The notes: generated by a model from the sequence alone, not told the origin. A stretch of DNA of 48,326 bases from an uncultured Hyphomicrobiales bacterium (GCA_903825465.1 CAIKAR010000080.1:1-48326); one strand, 5' to 3'. Positions 10,239 to 18,126 are shown, numbered from the stretch's first letter. Numbers and translations: made by a program.

Positions 10239-10611
10239 CGCGGCGCGCGAAAACGACCCCTACGCCATCATCGAGCGCGACGCGGCGACCATCTATGAAC
10301 GCGCCAAAGAGGCCGTCGAAAAAGGCGAAACAGACCGCGTGTCCGACGCGGCGATCGTCGATCTCATGAGCGCGGCGGTGAAACTCTACGCCGCCAAGGC
10401 GGGCCCGCGGCGCGACCCCTTCCGCCCCCTGCGCGGCGCCTATGACGAGGAACTCACCGGCACGGAAGTCCTGACCGCGGCCATCGAGCTGCTGCGCGCG
10501 CTGGGCCTTGGGCCGATGGAACTCGCGTTGTGGTCGCATCGCAAGCCCAGGGATTACGCTTACGCAGCGCACACGGAGGAGCGCCGCGCCACGGCGTCGA
10601 CAAACCCATGA
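10231..10611 (+). CDS. Small hypothetical protein of the Rieske-amidohydrolase set
   Basis: A 126-aa, probably helical and cytoplasmic protein that I do not recognise. It is charged, with long helical stretches such as ATIYERAKEAVEKGETDR and a conserved-looking DLMSAAVKLYAAKAG. The start at 10231 lies inside the end of the preceding Rieske gene (eight-base overlap), with GAGG about ten bases upstream. Its stop overlaps the next start by four bases (ATGA). This double overlap implies production at a fixed ratio to its neighbours, as for a subunit or chaperone of the Rieske protein or the amidohydrolase. Confidence 0.75.
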   Translation: MSDAARENDPYAIIERDAATIYERAKEAVEKGETDRVSDAAIVDLMSAAVKLYAAKAGPRRDPFRPLRGAYDEELTGTEVLTAAIELLRALGLGPMELALWSHRKPRDYAYAAHTEERRATASTNP

Positions 10612-11861
10612 CCGAACACATCCAGCCGCGCGAACTGCCGCAAATCACGGTGCACTCCGACACGCGCGACCAACTCGCCCACGCCGCCGCGCAAGCGGCG
10701 CGGAGCAAATACGCGGACACGTTTGTCTGCGACATCGACGCTCACCACGTCGAACAGGCCTCGTGGGACGCGATCGTTCGTTACATCGAAGACCCCGTGC
10801 TGCGTGACCACGCCATGCTCTATCATTCCGAGCGCGGTCCGATCTCCGCGCCCTTCGGGCTCAACTCGACCTTCGGCATGCGCTACCAGTCGGCCGGCGG
10901 ACGCATTCCTCACCAGCAAGCGCAGCGCGAGAAAACGCCGCCCGACGCGCACCGCGACATCACGCTGGCGCGCCGCTCGATGGACGGCATGGCGCTCGAC
11001 TATCAAATCCTGTTTCCGACCGCGATGTTGACGCTCGGCCTGCATCCCCAGCCGAAAATGGAGGAACAGCTTTCCTCCGCCTACAACGCCTGGCTGACGC
11101 AGGAGCTGATTCCCACCGATCACTGTCTGGGCACGATGGTCTATGTGCCCTTCAACACGCCCGAGGCGGCGTGTCGAACCGTCGAGAAATACGCCGGCGT
11201 CAAGGGCGTGAAGGGCTTCTGCGTGACGAGCGTGCGCGACGGCTCCGTGCACGACAACGCCCACATGCGCTTCTACCGCATGGTCGAGGAGACGGGGATG
11301 CCGCTCGCCTTCCACGCGGCCTACCATTGGAACGACACGTCGCTGTCGACGCTGCCGACGTTCCTGGGCGTGCACGCCCTGGGCTTCACGTGGTGCAACA
11401 TCGTGCACGCGACGAACTGGGTGTTGCAGGGCATTCCCGAGCGCTTTCCGAAGCTGAAGCCCATCTGGATCGAGAGCGGGCTCGCCTGGATCCCGTTCCT
11501 CATGCAGAGGCTCGACGACCAGTTTTTGCTGAGGCAATCGGAAGCGCCGCTGTTGAAGCGGATGCCGAGCGAATATCTGCGCGACAACTGCTGGTATTCC
11601 TCGCAGCCGATGGAACGGACGAACATGCGCGCGCTGAACTTGACGCTCGACATGATCAACGCCGAAACACAGTTGCTCTTCGCGTCGGATTGGCCGCATT
11701 TCGACTTCGACACGCCCTCGACGGTTTTCGACCTGCCCTTCCTGTCCGACCAGGCGAAAAAGAACATTCTGGGGCTCAACGCGGCGAAGCTGTTTGGAAT
11801 CGAGCCAAAGAAGCGCGTCGTGGCCGCGCGCGCCGCTTTTCCCGCGCAAGCGGGGGGATAA
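10608..11861 (+). CDS. Amidohydrolase-2 family metal-dependent hydrolase or decarboxylase
   Basis: A 417-aa TIM-barrel protein of the amidohydrolase-2 (ACMSD-like, PF04909-type) group. Likely metal ligands are visible: the N-terminal CDIDAHH segment (D42, D44, H46/H47), H236 in AFHAAYHW, and D361 in ASDWPHFDF. Known relatives include aminocarboxymuconate-semialdehyde, gamma-resorcylate and 5-carboxyvanillate decarboxylases and the pyrone-dicarboxylate hydrolase LigI. In an aromatic locus it may therefore decarboxylate an aromatic acid or open a ring product. ATG 10608 overlaps the preceding stop by four bases. There is no signal peptide. The exact reaction cannot be read from the sequence. 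Confidence 0.85.
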   Translation: MTEHIQPRELPQITVHSDTRDQLAHAAAQAARSKYADTFVCDIDAHHVEQASWDAIVRYIEDPVLRDHAMLYHSERGPISAPFGLNSTFGMRYQSAGGRIPHQQAQREKTPPDAHRDITLARRSMDGMALDYQILFPTAMLTLGLHPQPKMEEQLSSAYNAWLTQELIPTDHCLGTMVYVPFNTPEAACRTVEKYAGVKGVKGFCVTSVRDGSVHDNAHMRFYRMVEETGMPLAFHAAYHWNDTSLSTLPTFLGVHALGFTWCNIVHATNWVLQGIPERFPKLKPIWIESGLAWIPFLMQRLDDQFLLRQSEAPLLKRMPSEYLRDNCWYSSQPMERTNMRALNLTLDMINAETQLLFASDWPHFDFDTPSTVFDLPFLSDQAKKNILGLNAAKLFGIEPKKRVVAARAAFPAQAGG

Positions 11862-11873
11862 AAGAGCGCTGGG

Positions 11874-13064
11874 ATGCTGGACCGCTACTCCACCAACAAC
11901 ATCCACGACGCGCGCGCGAGGCGACTCGCGCCGATTGTGGAAGCCGCGTCGCCGCGCATCGAGGCGGAGCGTTGTTTGCCCACGGATCTGCTGGCGGAAC
12001 TGCACGATGACCGCCTCTTCCACATGCTGGTTCCGAAATCGGCGGGCGGCGAGGAAGTCGACGCGCTGACATTTTTCGCGGCGGTCGAAGCCATCGCGTC
12101 GGGCGACGCGAGCGCCGGCTGGTGTGTCGGACAGGCCGGCGGCGTCGCCACCGTCGCCGCCTACCTCGACCAGGACGTGGCGCGCGAAATTTTCGGCGGC
12201 CGCGATTCCGTTGTCGCCTGGGGGCCGAACTCGCGCGACGCCAAAGCCGTGATCGCGCCGGGCGGCTACCGCGTCGCCGGCCGATGGCGCTTCGCCAGCG
12301 GCAGCCGGCATTCCCAATGGCTTGGCGCGCATTGCGCGGTGTTCGACGCGGATGGAATCACGCCGGCGAAAGACGCCGACGGACGCCCGCGCGACCGCAC
12401 GATGCTGGTGCCGAAATCGTCGGCGGTCATCACGGACGTGTGGCGGGTGATGGGCCTCAAGGGCACCGGCAGCGACAGCTATGAATTGAATGGCCTGTTC
12501 GTGCCCGAGGAACACACATTCACGCGCGACGCGCCCGCCGACAGGCGCGCGCAAGGCCCGCTCTACCGGCATTTCAGCAACTTCAACATGTTCGGCCTCG
12601 CGTTCGCCGGCGTGTCGCTGGGCGTCGCGGCCTCGATGCTGCGCGATTTCAAAACGCTGGCGAGCGAGAAGGCGCCGCAAGCCACCGGGTTTCAGGTTTT
12701 GCTGCGCGACAACGCGGTGGCGCAATCGAAAGTCGCGAAATCGCACTCGCGCCTGCGCGCGGCGCGCGCGCTTGTGATCGACATCTACGGCGACCTCTGG
12801 GACAAGGCCGTCCGCGACGAGGCCTTCACACTCGACGACCGCGCCCAAATGCGAATGGCCTCGACCCACGCGATGAACGAGGCGCGGGAAGTCGCCGACA
12901 CGCTCTACAACGCGGCTGGCGCTACGGCGATATTTGTGGACCAGCCCTTCGAGCGGCGCTTTCGAGACATCAACAGCGCCTCGCAGCAGGGCCAGGCGCA
13001 TCAGGCCAACTACGAGCTCGTGGGGCAGGCGTTTTTGGGGCTTGCGCCAAAGGGGAGGCTGTGA
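11874..13064 (+). CDS. Acyl-CoA-dehydrogenase-fold flavin hydroxylase
   Basis: A 396-aa protein of the acyl-CoA dehydrogenase fold, closest in style to group D flavin-dependent hydroxylases (HsaA, DszC, HpaB-like) and not to true dehydrogenases. It starts with a helical N-domain (LLAELHDDRLFHMLVPKSAGG), has the beta-domain segment YRVAGRWRFASG and the loop VMGLKGTGSDSYEL, and ends with DINSASQQGQAHQANYELVG, where hydroxylases place catalytic His and Ser residues. Such enzymes hydroxylate aromatics using reduced flavin from a partner. It starts 12 bases after the amidohydrolase stop and ends the + strand set. A partner flavin reductase is not obvious nearby, apart from the 2Fe-2S reductase at 15823-16830. 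Confidence 0.8.
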   Translation: MLDRYSTNNIHDARARRLAPIVEAASPRIEAERCLPTDLLAELHDDRLFHMLVPKSAGGEEVDALTFFAAVEAIASGDASAGWCVGQAGGVATVAAYLDQDVAREIFGGRDSVVAWGPNSRDAKAVIAPGGYRVAGRWRFASGSRHSQWLGAHCAVFDADGITPAKDADGRPRDRTMLVPKSSAVITDVWRVMGLKGTGSDSYELNGLFVPEEHTFTRDAPADRRAQGPLYRHFSNFNMFGLAFAGVSLGVAASMLRDFKTLASEKAPQATGFQVLLRDNAVAQSKVAKSHSRLRAARALVIDIYGDLWDKAVRDEAFTLDDRAQMRMASTHAMNEAREVADTLYNAAGATAIFVDQPFERRFRDINSASQQGQAHQANYELVGQAFLGLAPKGRL

Positions 13065-13071
13065 GCTTGGC

Positions 13072-13374
13072 CTACCGCCCGCTGGTCGCGACCCCGCCCT
13101 GCGGAAACCGCCAATCGCGAGCCCCGCGCATGCGCTCGGAATAGACTTCGACCGTCAGCCCCAGCAAATCCCAGCGAGTGAGATAGCTGAGCAAAAAGCC
13201 GGAGGCGCCGCGCTCCCACAAGGCCGCGACATCGCCCGCGAGCAGCAATTCCTTTTCCTCCGCGGTCAGCGGGAATTTTTCCATCGCCGCCGCCGGATCG
13301 CTTTTGATTTGCGCGCGGACATCCCGATCGTGAAGCGCGGTTCGGCAAAACTTGTTGACGCCGTAGACGCTCAT
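13072..13374 (-). CDS. LigA-type small subunit of an extradiol dioxygenase
   Basis: A 100-aa protein matching the LigA family (small alpha subunit of protocatechuate 4,5-dioxygenase). Typical features are VNKFCRTALHDRDVRAQIKS, DPAAAMEKFPLTAEEKELLL and a tail LLSYLTRWDLLG. In LigAB the small subunit covers the active site of LigB. It lies four bases downstream of the LigB-like gene on the same strand, so the two are co-transcribed. The order is B then A, the reverse of ligAB in Sphingobium. Its 3' end meets the hydroxylase gene on the opposite strand seven bases away. Confidence 0.9.
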   Translation of the reverse strand: MSVYGVNKFCRTALHDRDVRAQIKSDPAAAMEKFPLTAEEKELLLAGDVAALWERGASGFLLSYLTRWDLLGLTVEVYSERMRGARDWRFPQGGVATSGR

Positions 13375-13378
13375 CGCT

Positions 13379-14197
13379 TCACTCCCAGCGCCAGACGCCG
13401 AAGGCGTGGCCGTGCGGACGCGCGGCCAGCATGGCCGGGGCCCTGTCGCCGATGGCGCCCAGCATGGCGATCCAGTTCAGCAATTCGCCGCCCGCGTTGC
13501 CCGCGCGCGCCATTTGCGACGGCGTCGCCTCCGTCACAAGATCATCGACCCGGCGCGCCCGCATCAACTCGACGACGCGCGCGACCCACGCGCGGTCCGG
13601 CACGCCGCTACGCTCGCCTGGCGGAATGGCGGGACCGCCGATCTCCAGCGAGAAGCTCCCGCTCGCCATGACCGCGACGCGCAAATCCGGCTCGTGCGCG
13701 CGTATCGCGCTCCCGATCGCGCGTCCCAGCGCGTGGGCGCGCGACGCCAGCGGCAGCGGCGAGGCGAAGCAGTTCACAAACACCGGCAGAATGGGCAGCT
13801 TTCCATGCGCGCAGAGAAAATGCACCGGCACGGCGAAGGCGTGGTCGACGTCGAATTCCTGACACAGCGCGAGGTCGAAGCCGCTCGACACGCCGGTCGA
13901 ATAAATATGCGACGCGAGTTCCTCGGCGACGGGAATTTCGTAACGCGGCATCGGCGTGCCGTCGTTGGGGCCGGCGGTCGCCGGCGCCGCGCCAATGGCG
14001 AACATGGGAAAGTTGTTCAGGAAAAACGTGTTGAAATGATCGTTGGAGAAGATCACCAGCGCGTCGGCGCGCGCGGCTTCGAGCGCGTTCTTCAATTCCG
14101 CGTAAAGCCCCGCTTCGACAAAGCCGGGGTTGTTCGCGACCACCGATGGAAGATTGGGGCTGTGCGGCGCCCCGAGTCCCAATACGATCCTGGCCAT
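13379..14197 (-). CDS. LigB-type class III extradiol dioxygenase subunit
   Basis: A 272-aa protein of the LigB superfamily, which cleaves catecholic rings next to the hydroxyl groups at a non-haem Fe(II) site. The iron ligands are visible as H12 (APHSPNLP), H54 (SNDHFN) and E238 (GGELLNW). The region that in LigB carries the acid-base His (SGGLSH) reads ASGSFSLEIGG, placing L184 at that position. The enzyme may use another base, such as a His in VDHAFAVPVHF, or have an altered reaction. Starting at 14197, it is followed by the LigA-like gene after four bases. The exact substrate (protocatechuate, gallate or another) cannot be read from the sequence. Confidence 0.88.
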   Translation of the reverse strand: MARIVLGLGAPHSPNLPSVVANNPGFVEAGLYAELKNALEAARADALVIFSNDHFNTFFLNNFPMFAIGAAPATAGPNDGTPMPRYEIPVAEELASHIYSTGVSSGFDLALCQEFDVDHAFAVPVHFLCAHGKLPILPVFVNCFASPLPLASRAHALGRAIGSAIRAHEPDLRVAVMASGSFSLEIGGPAIPPGERSGVPDRAWVARVVELMRARRVDDLVTEATPSQMARAGNAGGELLNWIAMLGAIGDRAPAMLAARPHGHAFGVWRWE

Positions 14198-14346
14198 CCA
14201 CCCGCGTTCCGCGACCGCCGGCGCGGCGCCGGCCCGGCGGCATATTCCTCCGCGTCGCCGCGTTTGTCCAATTCACCCTTGCCCGGATCGCCTTGTCAGG
14301 GGCCCGGCGCCGCGCGACAATGCGGCTTCGAGCGAAGGAGCGCGAC

Positions 14347-14736
14347 ATGATCGAAACCGACGGCCTTCTGCATTTCACGATACCCGTGAAAGACCTGAAA
14401 AAGGCCGAGGATTTCTACGCGGGAATCCTAGGCTTCGAGATCGCGCGGCGCAGCGGCCACATGCTGTTCACGCGCTGCCGCGACTCGTGGTTCGTGTTGA
14501 CGCTGTCCGAAAACCCGGTCGATCCCAACGTCGGCGACAAGCACGAAATCCACACGGCGTTCCGCGTTTCCGGCGAGGCTTACGACAGGGCCAAGGCGCA
14601 CCTCGCCAAACACGGCGTGCGGATATTCAAGGAGGAAGACCGGCGCGACGGCACGTTTCAGGGCCGCAGCGCCTATTTCCACGACCCCTTCCGCAACGTC
14701 GTCGAGATCATGGATTTACGCGAAATGGGCGCGTAG
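14347..14736 (+). CDS. VOC/glyoxalase-fold protein
   Basis: A 129-aa single-module protein of the vicinal oxygen chelate fold. It starts LLHFTIPVKDLKKAEDFYAG, has a paired HEIHTAFRVSG strand and ends YFHDPFRNVVEIMDL. H9, a His in the middle and the Glu of VVEIM are possible metal ligands, as in dioxygenases and glyoxalases of the family. ATG 14347 is chosen because AAGGAG is at 14335-14340, although the frame is open upstream to 14146. It stands alone on the + strand between two - strand units of the aromatic locus. Dioxygenase, isomerase and binding-protein functions are all possible. Confidence 0.8.
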   Translation: MIETDGLLHFTIPVKDLKKAEDFYAGILGFEIARRSGHMLFTRCRDSWFVLTLSENPVDPNVGDKHEIHTAFRVSGEAYDRAKAHLAKHGVRIFKEEDRRDGTFQGRSAYFHDPFRNVVEIMDLREMGA

Positions 14737-14756
14737 GCCACCAGCGCTCAGCGGCG

Positions 14757-15743
14757 CTAGATCTTGAATTCCTCGAGCGTTTCCGGCGCGAAAAGTTCGG
14801 CCGGCTTCAGCAGGCGCTTCGATAGGCCGCACTCGTGGTGGTAGCGCAGGAATGTTTCGAGCGTCTTCTCGTTTTTTTCGAGGCCATAGGGCCAGTAGTC
14901 GTCGCCCATGTCGGCGATGGCGTCCTCGATGTCGGCGTTGAGGAACGGCAGCATCGCCATGTGCGCGGCGGTCTGGCGCAAATCCTCGTAGGCGCGCTTC
15001 TGCGATTCGCGGAAAGCCTTGAACAGCGACTGCGCGATCCAGCGGTTCTTCTCGTAGACCTCGCGGCGGATGGCGATGGTGTGCATGGTCGGGAAGATGC
15101 CGGTTTTCCTGAAATACGAGCGCTCGATCGCGCGGTAGTTCGGAAACAACCGCACGACGTTGACGCCGTCGAAGGTCGAGGGCTTGCGGGCGGTGTGGAA
15201 CGCGTCGATCTCGCCGTCGCGCAGCATTTGGGCGAGCGTCTTGTCGTCGCCGATCGGCACAACCTTGATGTTGGGGGGCAGGTCGAGCGCGATCTTTTCT
15301 GGCCGGCCCGGCTCTTCCTCGCCGCCGGTGTAATAGGTGACGCTGTCGACCGGCACGCCATAGTGCTCCGACAGAATGCCGCGAATCCAGACGGGCGCGG
15401 TCATCTGGAATTCCGGCACGCCGATCTTCTTGCCGATCAGGTCCTTCGGCTCTTTGATTCCCGATTTCGCGTTCACATAAACGCAGGAATGGCGGAAGAA
15501 GCGCGAGGGAAACACCGGGATCGCGATGAAACGGCCCGGGCTCTTGAACATCGACACCGTGTAGGACGACAGCGACATCTCGCAGAGGTCGAATTCCTGG
15601 AACCGCGCCATGCGGAAGAAGGTTTCCTCCACGGGCAGCGAGAGATAGTTGATCTCGATGCCGTCGGCCTGGACAGTGCCGTCGCGCAGGCCCTGCATGC
15701 GGTCGTAATTCCAGCAGGCGAGCGTGAGTTTCAGTTTGGACAT
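14757..15743 (-). CDS. 4,5-dihydroxyphthalate decarboxylase-like protein
   Basis: A 328-aa protein of periplasmic-binding-protein fold but without a signal peptide. It begins KLKLTLACWNYDRMQGL and continues with VEETFFRMARFQEFDLCEMS, the signature of the 4,5-dihydroxyphthalate decarboxylase group (Pht5/OphC type), which gives protocatechuate in phthalate breakdown. The frame extends upstream to 15776, but ATG 15743 starts the family-typical N-terminus. Proteins of this look are often annotated either as the decarboxylase or as an ABC/TRAP-type binding protein. The missing signal peptide and the phthalate-dioxygenase-like gene nearby favour the enzyme. It is the last gene of the - strand operon headed by the ferredoxin at 18039. 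Confidence 0.75.
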   Translation of the reverse strand: MSKLKLTLACWNYDRMQGLRDGTVQADGIEINYLSLPVEETFFRMARFQEFDLCEMSLSSYTVSMFKSPGRFIAIPVFPSRFFRHSCVYVNAKSGIKEPKDLIGKKIGVPEFQMTAPVWIRGILSEHYGVPVDSVTYYTGGEEEPGRPEKIALDLPPNIKVVPIGDDKTLAQMLRDGEIDAFHTARKPSTFDGVNVVRLFPNYRAIERSYFRKTGIFPTMHTIAIRREVYEKNRWIAQSLFKAFRESQKRAYEDLRQTAAHMAMLPFLNADIEDAIADMGDDYWPYGLEKNEKTLETFLRYHHECGLSKRLLKPAELFAPETLEEFKI

Positions 15744-15822
15744 AGGCGTTTCCCGTGTTTGTGGCGCGCGCGCCAACGAAATCCGCTTCGCGGAATCGCG
15801 ATCGCGCCGTCTCCAAATATTC

Positions 15823-16830
15823 TCAATAAAAGCGGTCGTAGTGAAGCTGCGCCACCGGAACCTTGTTTTCGATGGCCATTTTCATGACGGCCTCGGTCAT
15901 CGGCGGCGGCCCCGCGAAATAAATTTCATGCTCGGGCAGCGAGGCGCCGAGAATGTCCTTCACGGCCTCGTGGACAAACCCGGTCCGGCCCGTCCAGTTG
16001 TCGTCGTCGGCGGGATTGGACAACGCCGCGTAATAGAAGATCGTCTTGCCGAAGCCCGGCAGGCCGCGAAGAATGGCCTCCCCGGCGAGATCGCGGCCGG
16101 AACGGCCGCCGTAGACGAAATGCAGTTTGCGGCCCTTGAGCTTCTCGCTCGCGGCGAACGCGCGCGCGATCGAAATCATCGGCGACAGGCCCGAGCCGCC
16201 CGCGACGCAGAGAATGTCGCGCGGCGCGTCCTCGCGCAGATAGGCGTTGCCGTAAGGGCCGTCGAGCGTCACGGCGTCGCCGACCTTGAGCTGATCGAAC
16301 AACGCGGTCGACGCCTTGCCGTTGGGCATCCGCTTGATCTGGAAATGCCACTCGGCGCCGTCGGCGGTGTTGTTGCAATAGGAATAGGCCCGCGCGCCGA
16401 CAACGCCCGGAACGCCGATCAAGCCATATTGCCCCGGCAGAAACCGGTTTCCCTTGTCGAGGCGGAAGCGGAATTCACGGATGTCGTGCGTCAGGTTCTC
16501 GATCGCCGTCAGATGGCCGGTGGCGCGCGCGGGAAGAATCAACGATTTGTAGTCGTCGCGCATCGGCAACTTGATTTTGCAGTCGGTGAGCGCGAGCGAC
16601 TGGCAGCCGAGGTGCCGGTTGCGCTGCCGCATGCGCTCGTTGAGGCCGGGCGCCTCGGGGTAGAGGCTTTCGACTTTGCCTTCGAGCAGTTCGAACTGGC
16701 AATTGCCGCACGATCCGACGTTGCATTCGTAGGCCATGCCCAATCCCGCCCGAAGCCCCGCGCGAAGAATCGTGTCGCCGGGAGGGCATTCGAAGGAGAT
16801 TTTCGCGGCGGGAATTTCGATGGTCGCCAT
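15823..16830 (-). CDS. Oxygenase reductase with N-terminal 2Fe-2S domain
   Basis: A 335-aa NAD(P)H-dependent electron-transfer flavoprotein. A plant-type [2Fe-2S] domain at about residues 1-90 has C36, C41, C44 and C76. The flavin domain has RAYSYCNN (about 147-154), and the NAD domain has CVAGGSGLSP and ends with YFAGPPPMTEAV. This order (ferredoxin, FAD, NAD) is that of BenC, XylZ and phenol hydroxylase DmpP, not of phthalate dioxygenase reductase, where the iron-sulfur domain is C-terminal. It probably passes electrons from NADH to the Rieske ferredoxin at 17734-18039 or straight to the oxygenase at 18230. It sits between the IclR gene and the decarboxylase-like gene on one strand. Confidence 0.9.
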   Translation of the reverse strand: MATIEIPAAKISFECPPGDTILRAGLRAGLGMAYECNVGSCGNCQFELLEGKVESLYPEAPGLNERMRQRNRHLGCQSLALTDCKIKLPMRDDYKSLILPARATGHLTAIENLTHDIREFRFRLDKGNRFLPGQYGLIGVPGVVGARAYSYCNNTADGAEWHFQIKRMPNGKASTALFDQLKVGDAVTLDGPYGNAYLREDAPRDILCVAGGSGLSPMISIARAFAASEKLKGRKLHFVYGGRSGRDLAGEAILRGLPGFGKTIFYYAALSNPADDDNWTGRTGFVHEAVKDILGASLPEHEIYFAGPPPMTEAVMKMAIENKVPVAQLHYDRFY

Positions 16831-16886
16831 AGTCGCGCGGGCCCGTTGGTTGGAGTTGCGGTCGCCGGCGGGCGCCGGCGCGGAAG

Positions 16887-17714
16887 TCAGAATGACGCGA
16901 GCGCCTTATAGCCGAGGCGCGTGGAAATAACATGGGCGGTTTGGACCACGAGCGGCGCGAAGCGCGCCAGCGTCGCGTCAGAGAGGCGCTGAACCGGGCC
17001 GGCCATGCCCACGGCGGCGATCGACAGCCCGCTGGCATCGCGGATGGGCGCTGCTATGGAGCGCATGCCGCGCTCGCTCTGCTCGTCCTCGCGCGCGTAG
17101 CCGAGCTCGCGCACCGTTTCGAGGGCGCGGCGCAACAACCCGGGATCGGTCACGGTTTTCGGCGTGCGCGGCTTGAACGCCTCGGCGAGAATGGGCTCGA
17201 CGAAATCCGGAGATTGAAAGGCCAGCATCGCCCTGCCCTCCGCCGTGCACAGCGCAGGCTTGCGCTCGCCCAGGTTCGCGCGCATGCGGATCGCCTGCGT
17301 GCTTTCGAGATCGTAGACATACATGATCGCGGCGCGGTCGAGGATGGCGAGATGAACCGTTTCGTTGGTCGCCTCGCGCAGGTCGAAGAGATACGGCCGG
17401 GCCTCGTTGGACACGTTCATGCGCTGGCGGACAAGCGCGCCAAGGCCGAACAACGCGATGCCGAGCCGGTATTTCTCCGTCTCCGGGTTGCGTTCGAGCA
17501 TGCCTTCGGAGACCAGGGTCGAGGCCAGCCGATAGGCAGTGCTCTTGGCCACCCCAAGCCGGCGCGCCAGCGTCGTGACGCCCAGTTCCACCTCGCCTTC
17601 GGAAAACATTTTCAGCAGGCGCATCGCGCTGGCGACCGACGACAGCCCGCGGCGCGCGTCCGGCGGCGCGGCGCGCTCGAGAACCGCGATGTCGGTTTGC
17701 GCCGTCAAAGACAT
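16887..17714 (-). CDS. IclR-family transcriptional regulator
   Basis: A 275-aa regulator. The N-terminal winged helix-turn-helix (SVASAMRLLKMFSEGEVELGVTTLARRLGVAKSTAYRL) is followed by the IclR effector domain (NETVHLAILDRAAIMYVYD, and RSIAAPIRDASGLSIAAVG near the end). IclR regulators in aromatic loci usually bind a pathway acid. ATG 17714 is taken, although GGGGAG lies only one base from it. The frame is open to 17762, but that would overlap the ferredoxin gene. The gene follows the ferredoxin by 19 bases on the same strand. The nested GTTCC/GGAAC dyads at 18091-18126 are its likely operator, which would make it self-regulating and control both divergent operons. Confidence 0.9.
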   Translation of the reverse strand: MSLTAQTDIAVLERAAPPDARRGLSSVASAMRLLKMFSEGEVELGVTTLARRLGVAKSTAYRLASTLVSEGMLERNPETEKYRLGIALFGLGALVRQRMNVSNEARPYLFDLREATNETVHLAILDRAAIMYVYDLESTQAIRMRANLGERKPALCTAEGRAMLAFQSPDFVEPILAEAFKPRTPKTVTDPGLLRRALETVRELGYAREDEQSERGMRSIAAPIRDASGLSIAAVGMAGPVQRLSDATLARFAPLVVQTAHVISTRLGYKALASF

Positions 17715-17733
17715 TCTCCCCGCGGAGCGGCGA

Positions 17734-18039
17734 TCAAGCTTCCACGCCCACCGTGTCGCCATCCATCACGACCTTGTAGGTCTTTTGCGGAACGAGGCAG
17801 GGCGGCTCGGCCACTTCGCCGGTCTTGATGTTGAAGGCGCCGTTGTGGAAATCGCACTCGATGTTCTCGCCGGTGATATAGCCTTCCGACAGGGAGCCTG
17901 GCCCATGCGAACAAAGGTCGTCGAGCACATAAAACGCGCCATTGAGGTTGAAGACGGCAAGCGAGAGCCCCTCGGTCTCGACCTTGATGGCGGTTCCCTC
18001 GTCAACGTCGGAGGTCTTGCAAAGGGGGATCGTTTTCAT
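17734..18039 (-). CDS. Rieske ferredoxin
   Basis: A 101-aa soluble Rieske ferredoxin of ordinary size. The cluster ligands are C43-x-H45 (LCSHG) and C62-x2-H65 (CDFHNG), with 16 residues between them. It is of the type that carries electrons to ring-hydroxylating oxygenases. It is the first gene of the - strand operon and lies divergent to the Rieske oxygenase at 18230, so it is the natural partner of that enzyme and of the reductase at 15823-16830. ATG 18039 is taken because the family N-terminus (KTIPLCKTSDV) starts there; the frame is open upstream to 18108, and no strong ribosome-binding site is visible. Confidence 0.92.
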   Translation of the reverse strand: MKTIPLCKTSDVDEGTAIKVETEGLSLAVFNLNGAFYVLDDLCSHGPGSLSEGYITGENIECDFHNGAFNIKTGEVAEPPCLVPQKTYKVVMDGDTVGVEA

Positions 18040-18090
18040 GGTCTGACGCCTGGCTCCTCGTTGACGTCCGGCGGACGGGGATGTATGTAG

Positions 18091-18126
18091 GTTCCACCTG
18101 CGGAACAATGTTCCTTATACAGGAAC
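18091..18126. promoter_or_regulatory. Nested GTTCC/GGAAC dyads, probable IclR operator
   Basis: Four half-sites alternate: GTTCC 18091-18095, GGAAC 18102-18106, GTTCC 18110-18114 and GGAAC 18122-18126. They form outward dyads GTTCC-N6-GGAAC and GTTCC-N7-GGAAC, whose centres are about 20 bases (two helical turns) apart, and an inner dyad GGAAC-AAT-GTTCC. They sit 52 bases from the ferredoxin start and 104 bases from the oxygenase start. The spacing suits two regulator dimers bound side by side. Confidence 0.65.

Noticed and set aside
10560-13001. 813-codon open frame on the - strand
   Set aside because: Shadow of the amidohydrolase and hydroxylase genes; Arg- and His-rich without motifs.
14206-14213. 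Single GTTCCGCG half-site between the LigB-like and VOC genes as an IclR operator
   Set aside because: Only one half-site, without a partner GGAAC at a sensible distance.
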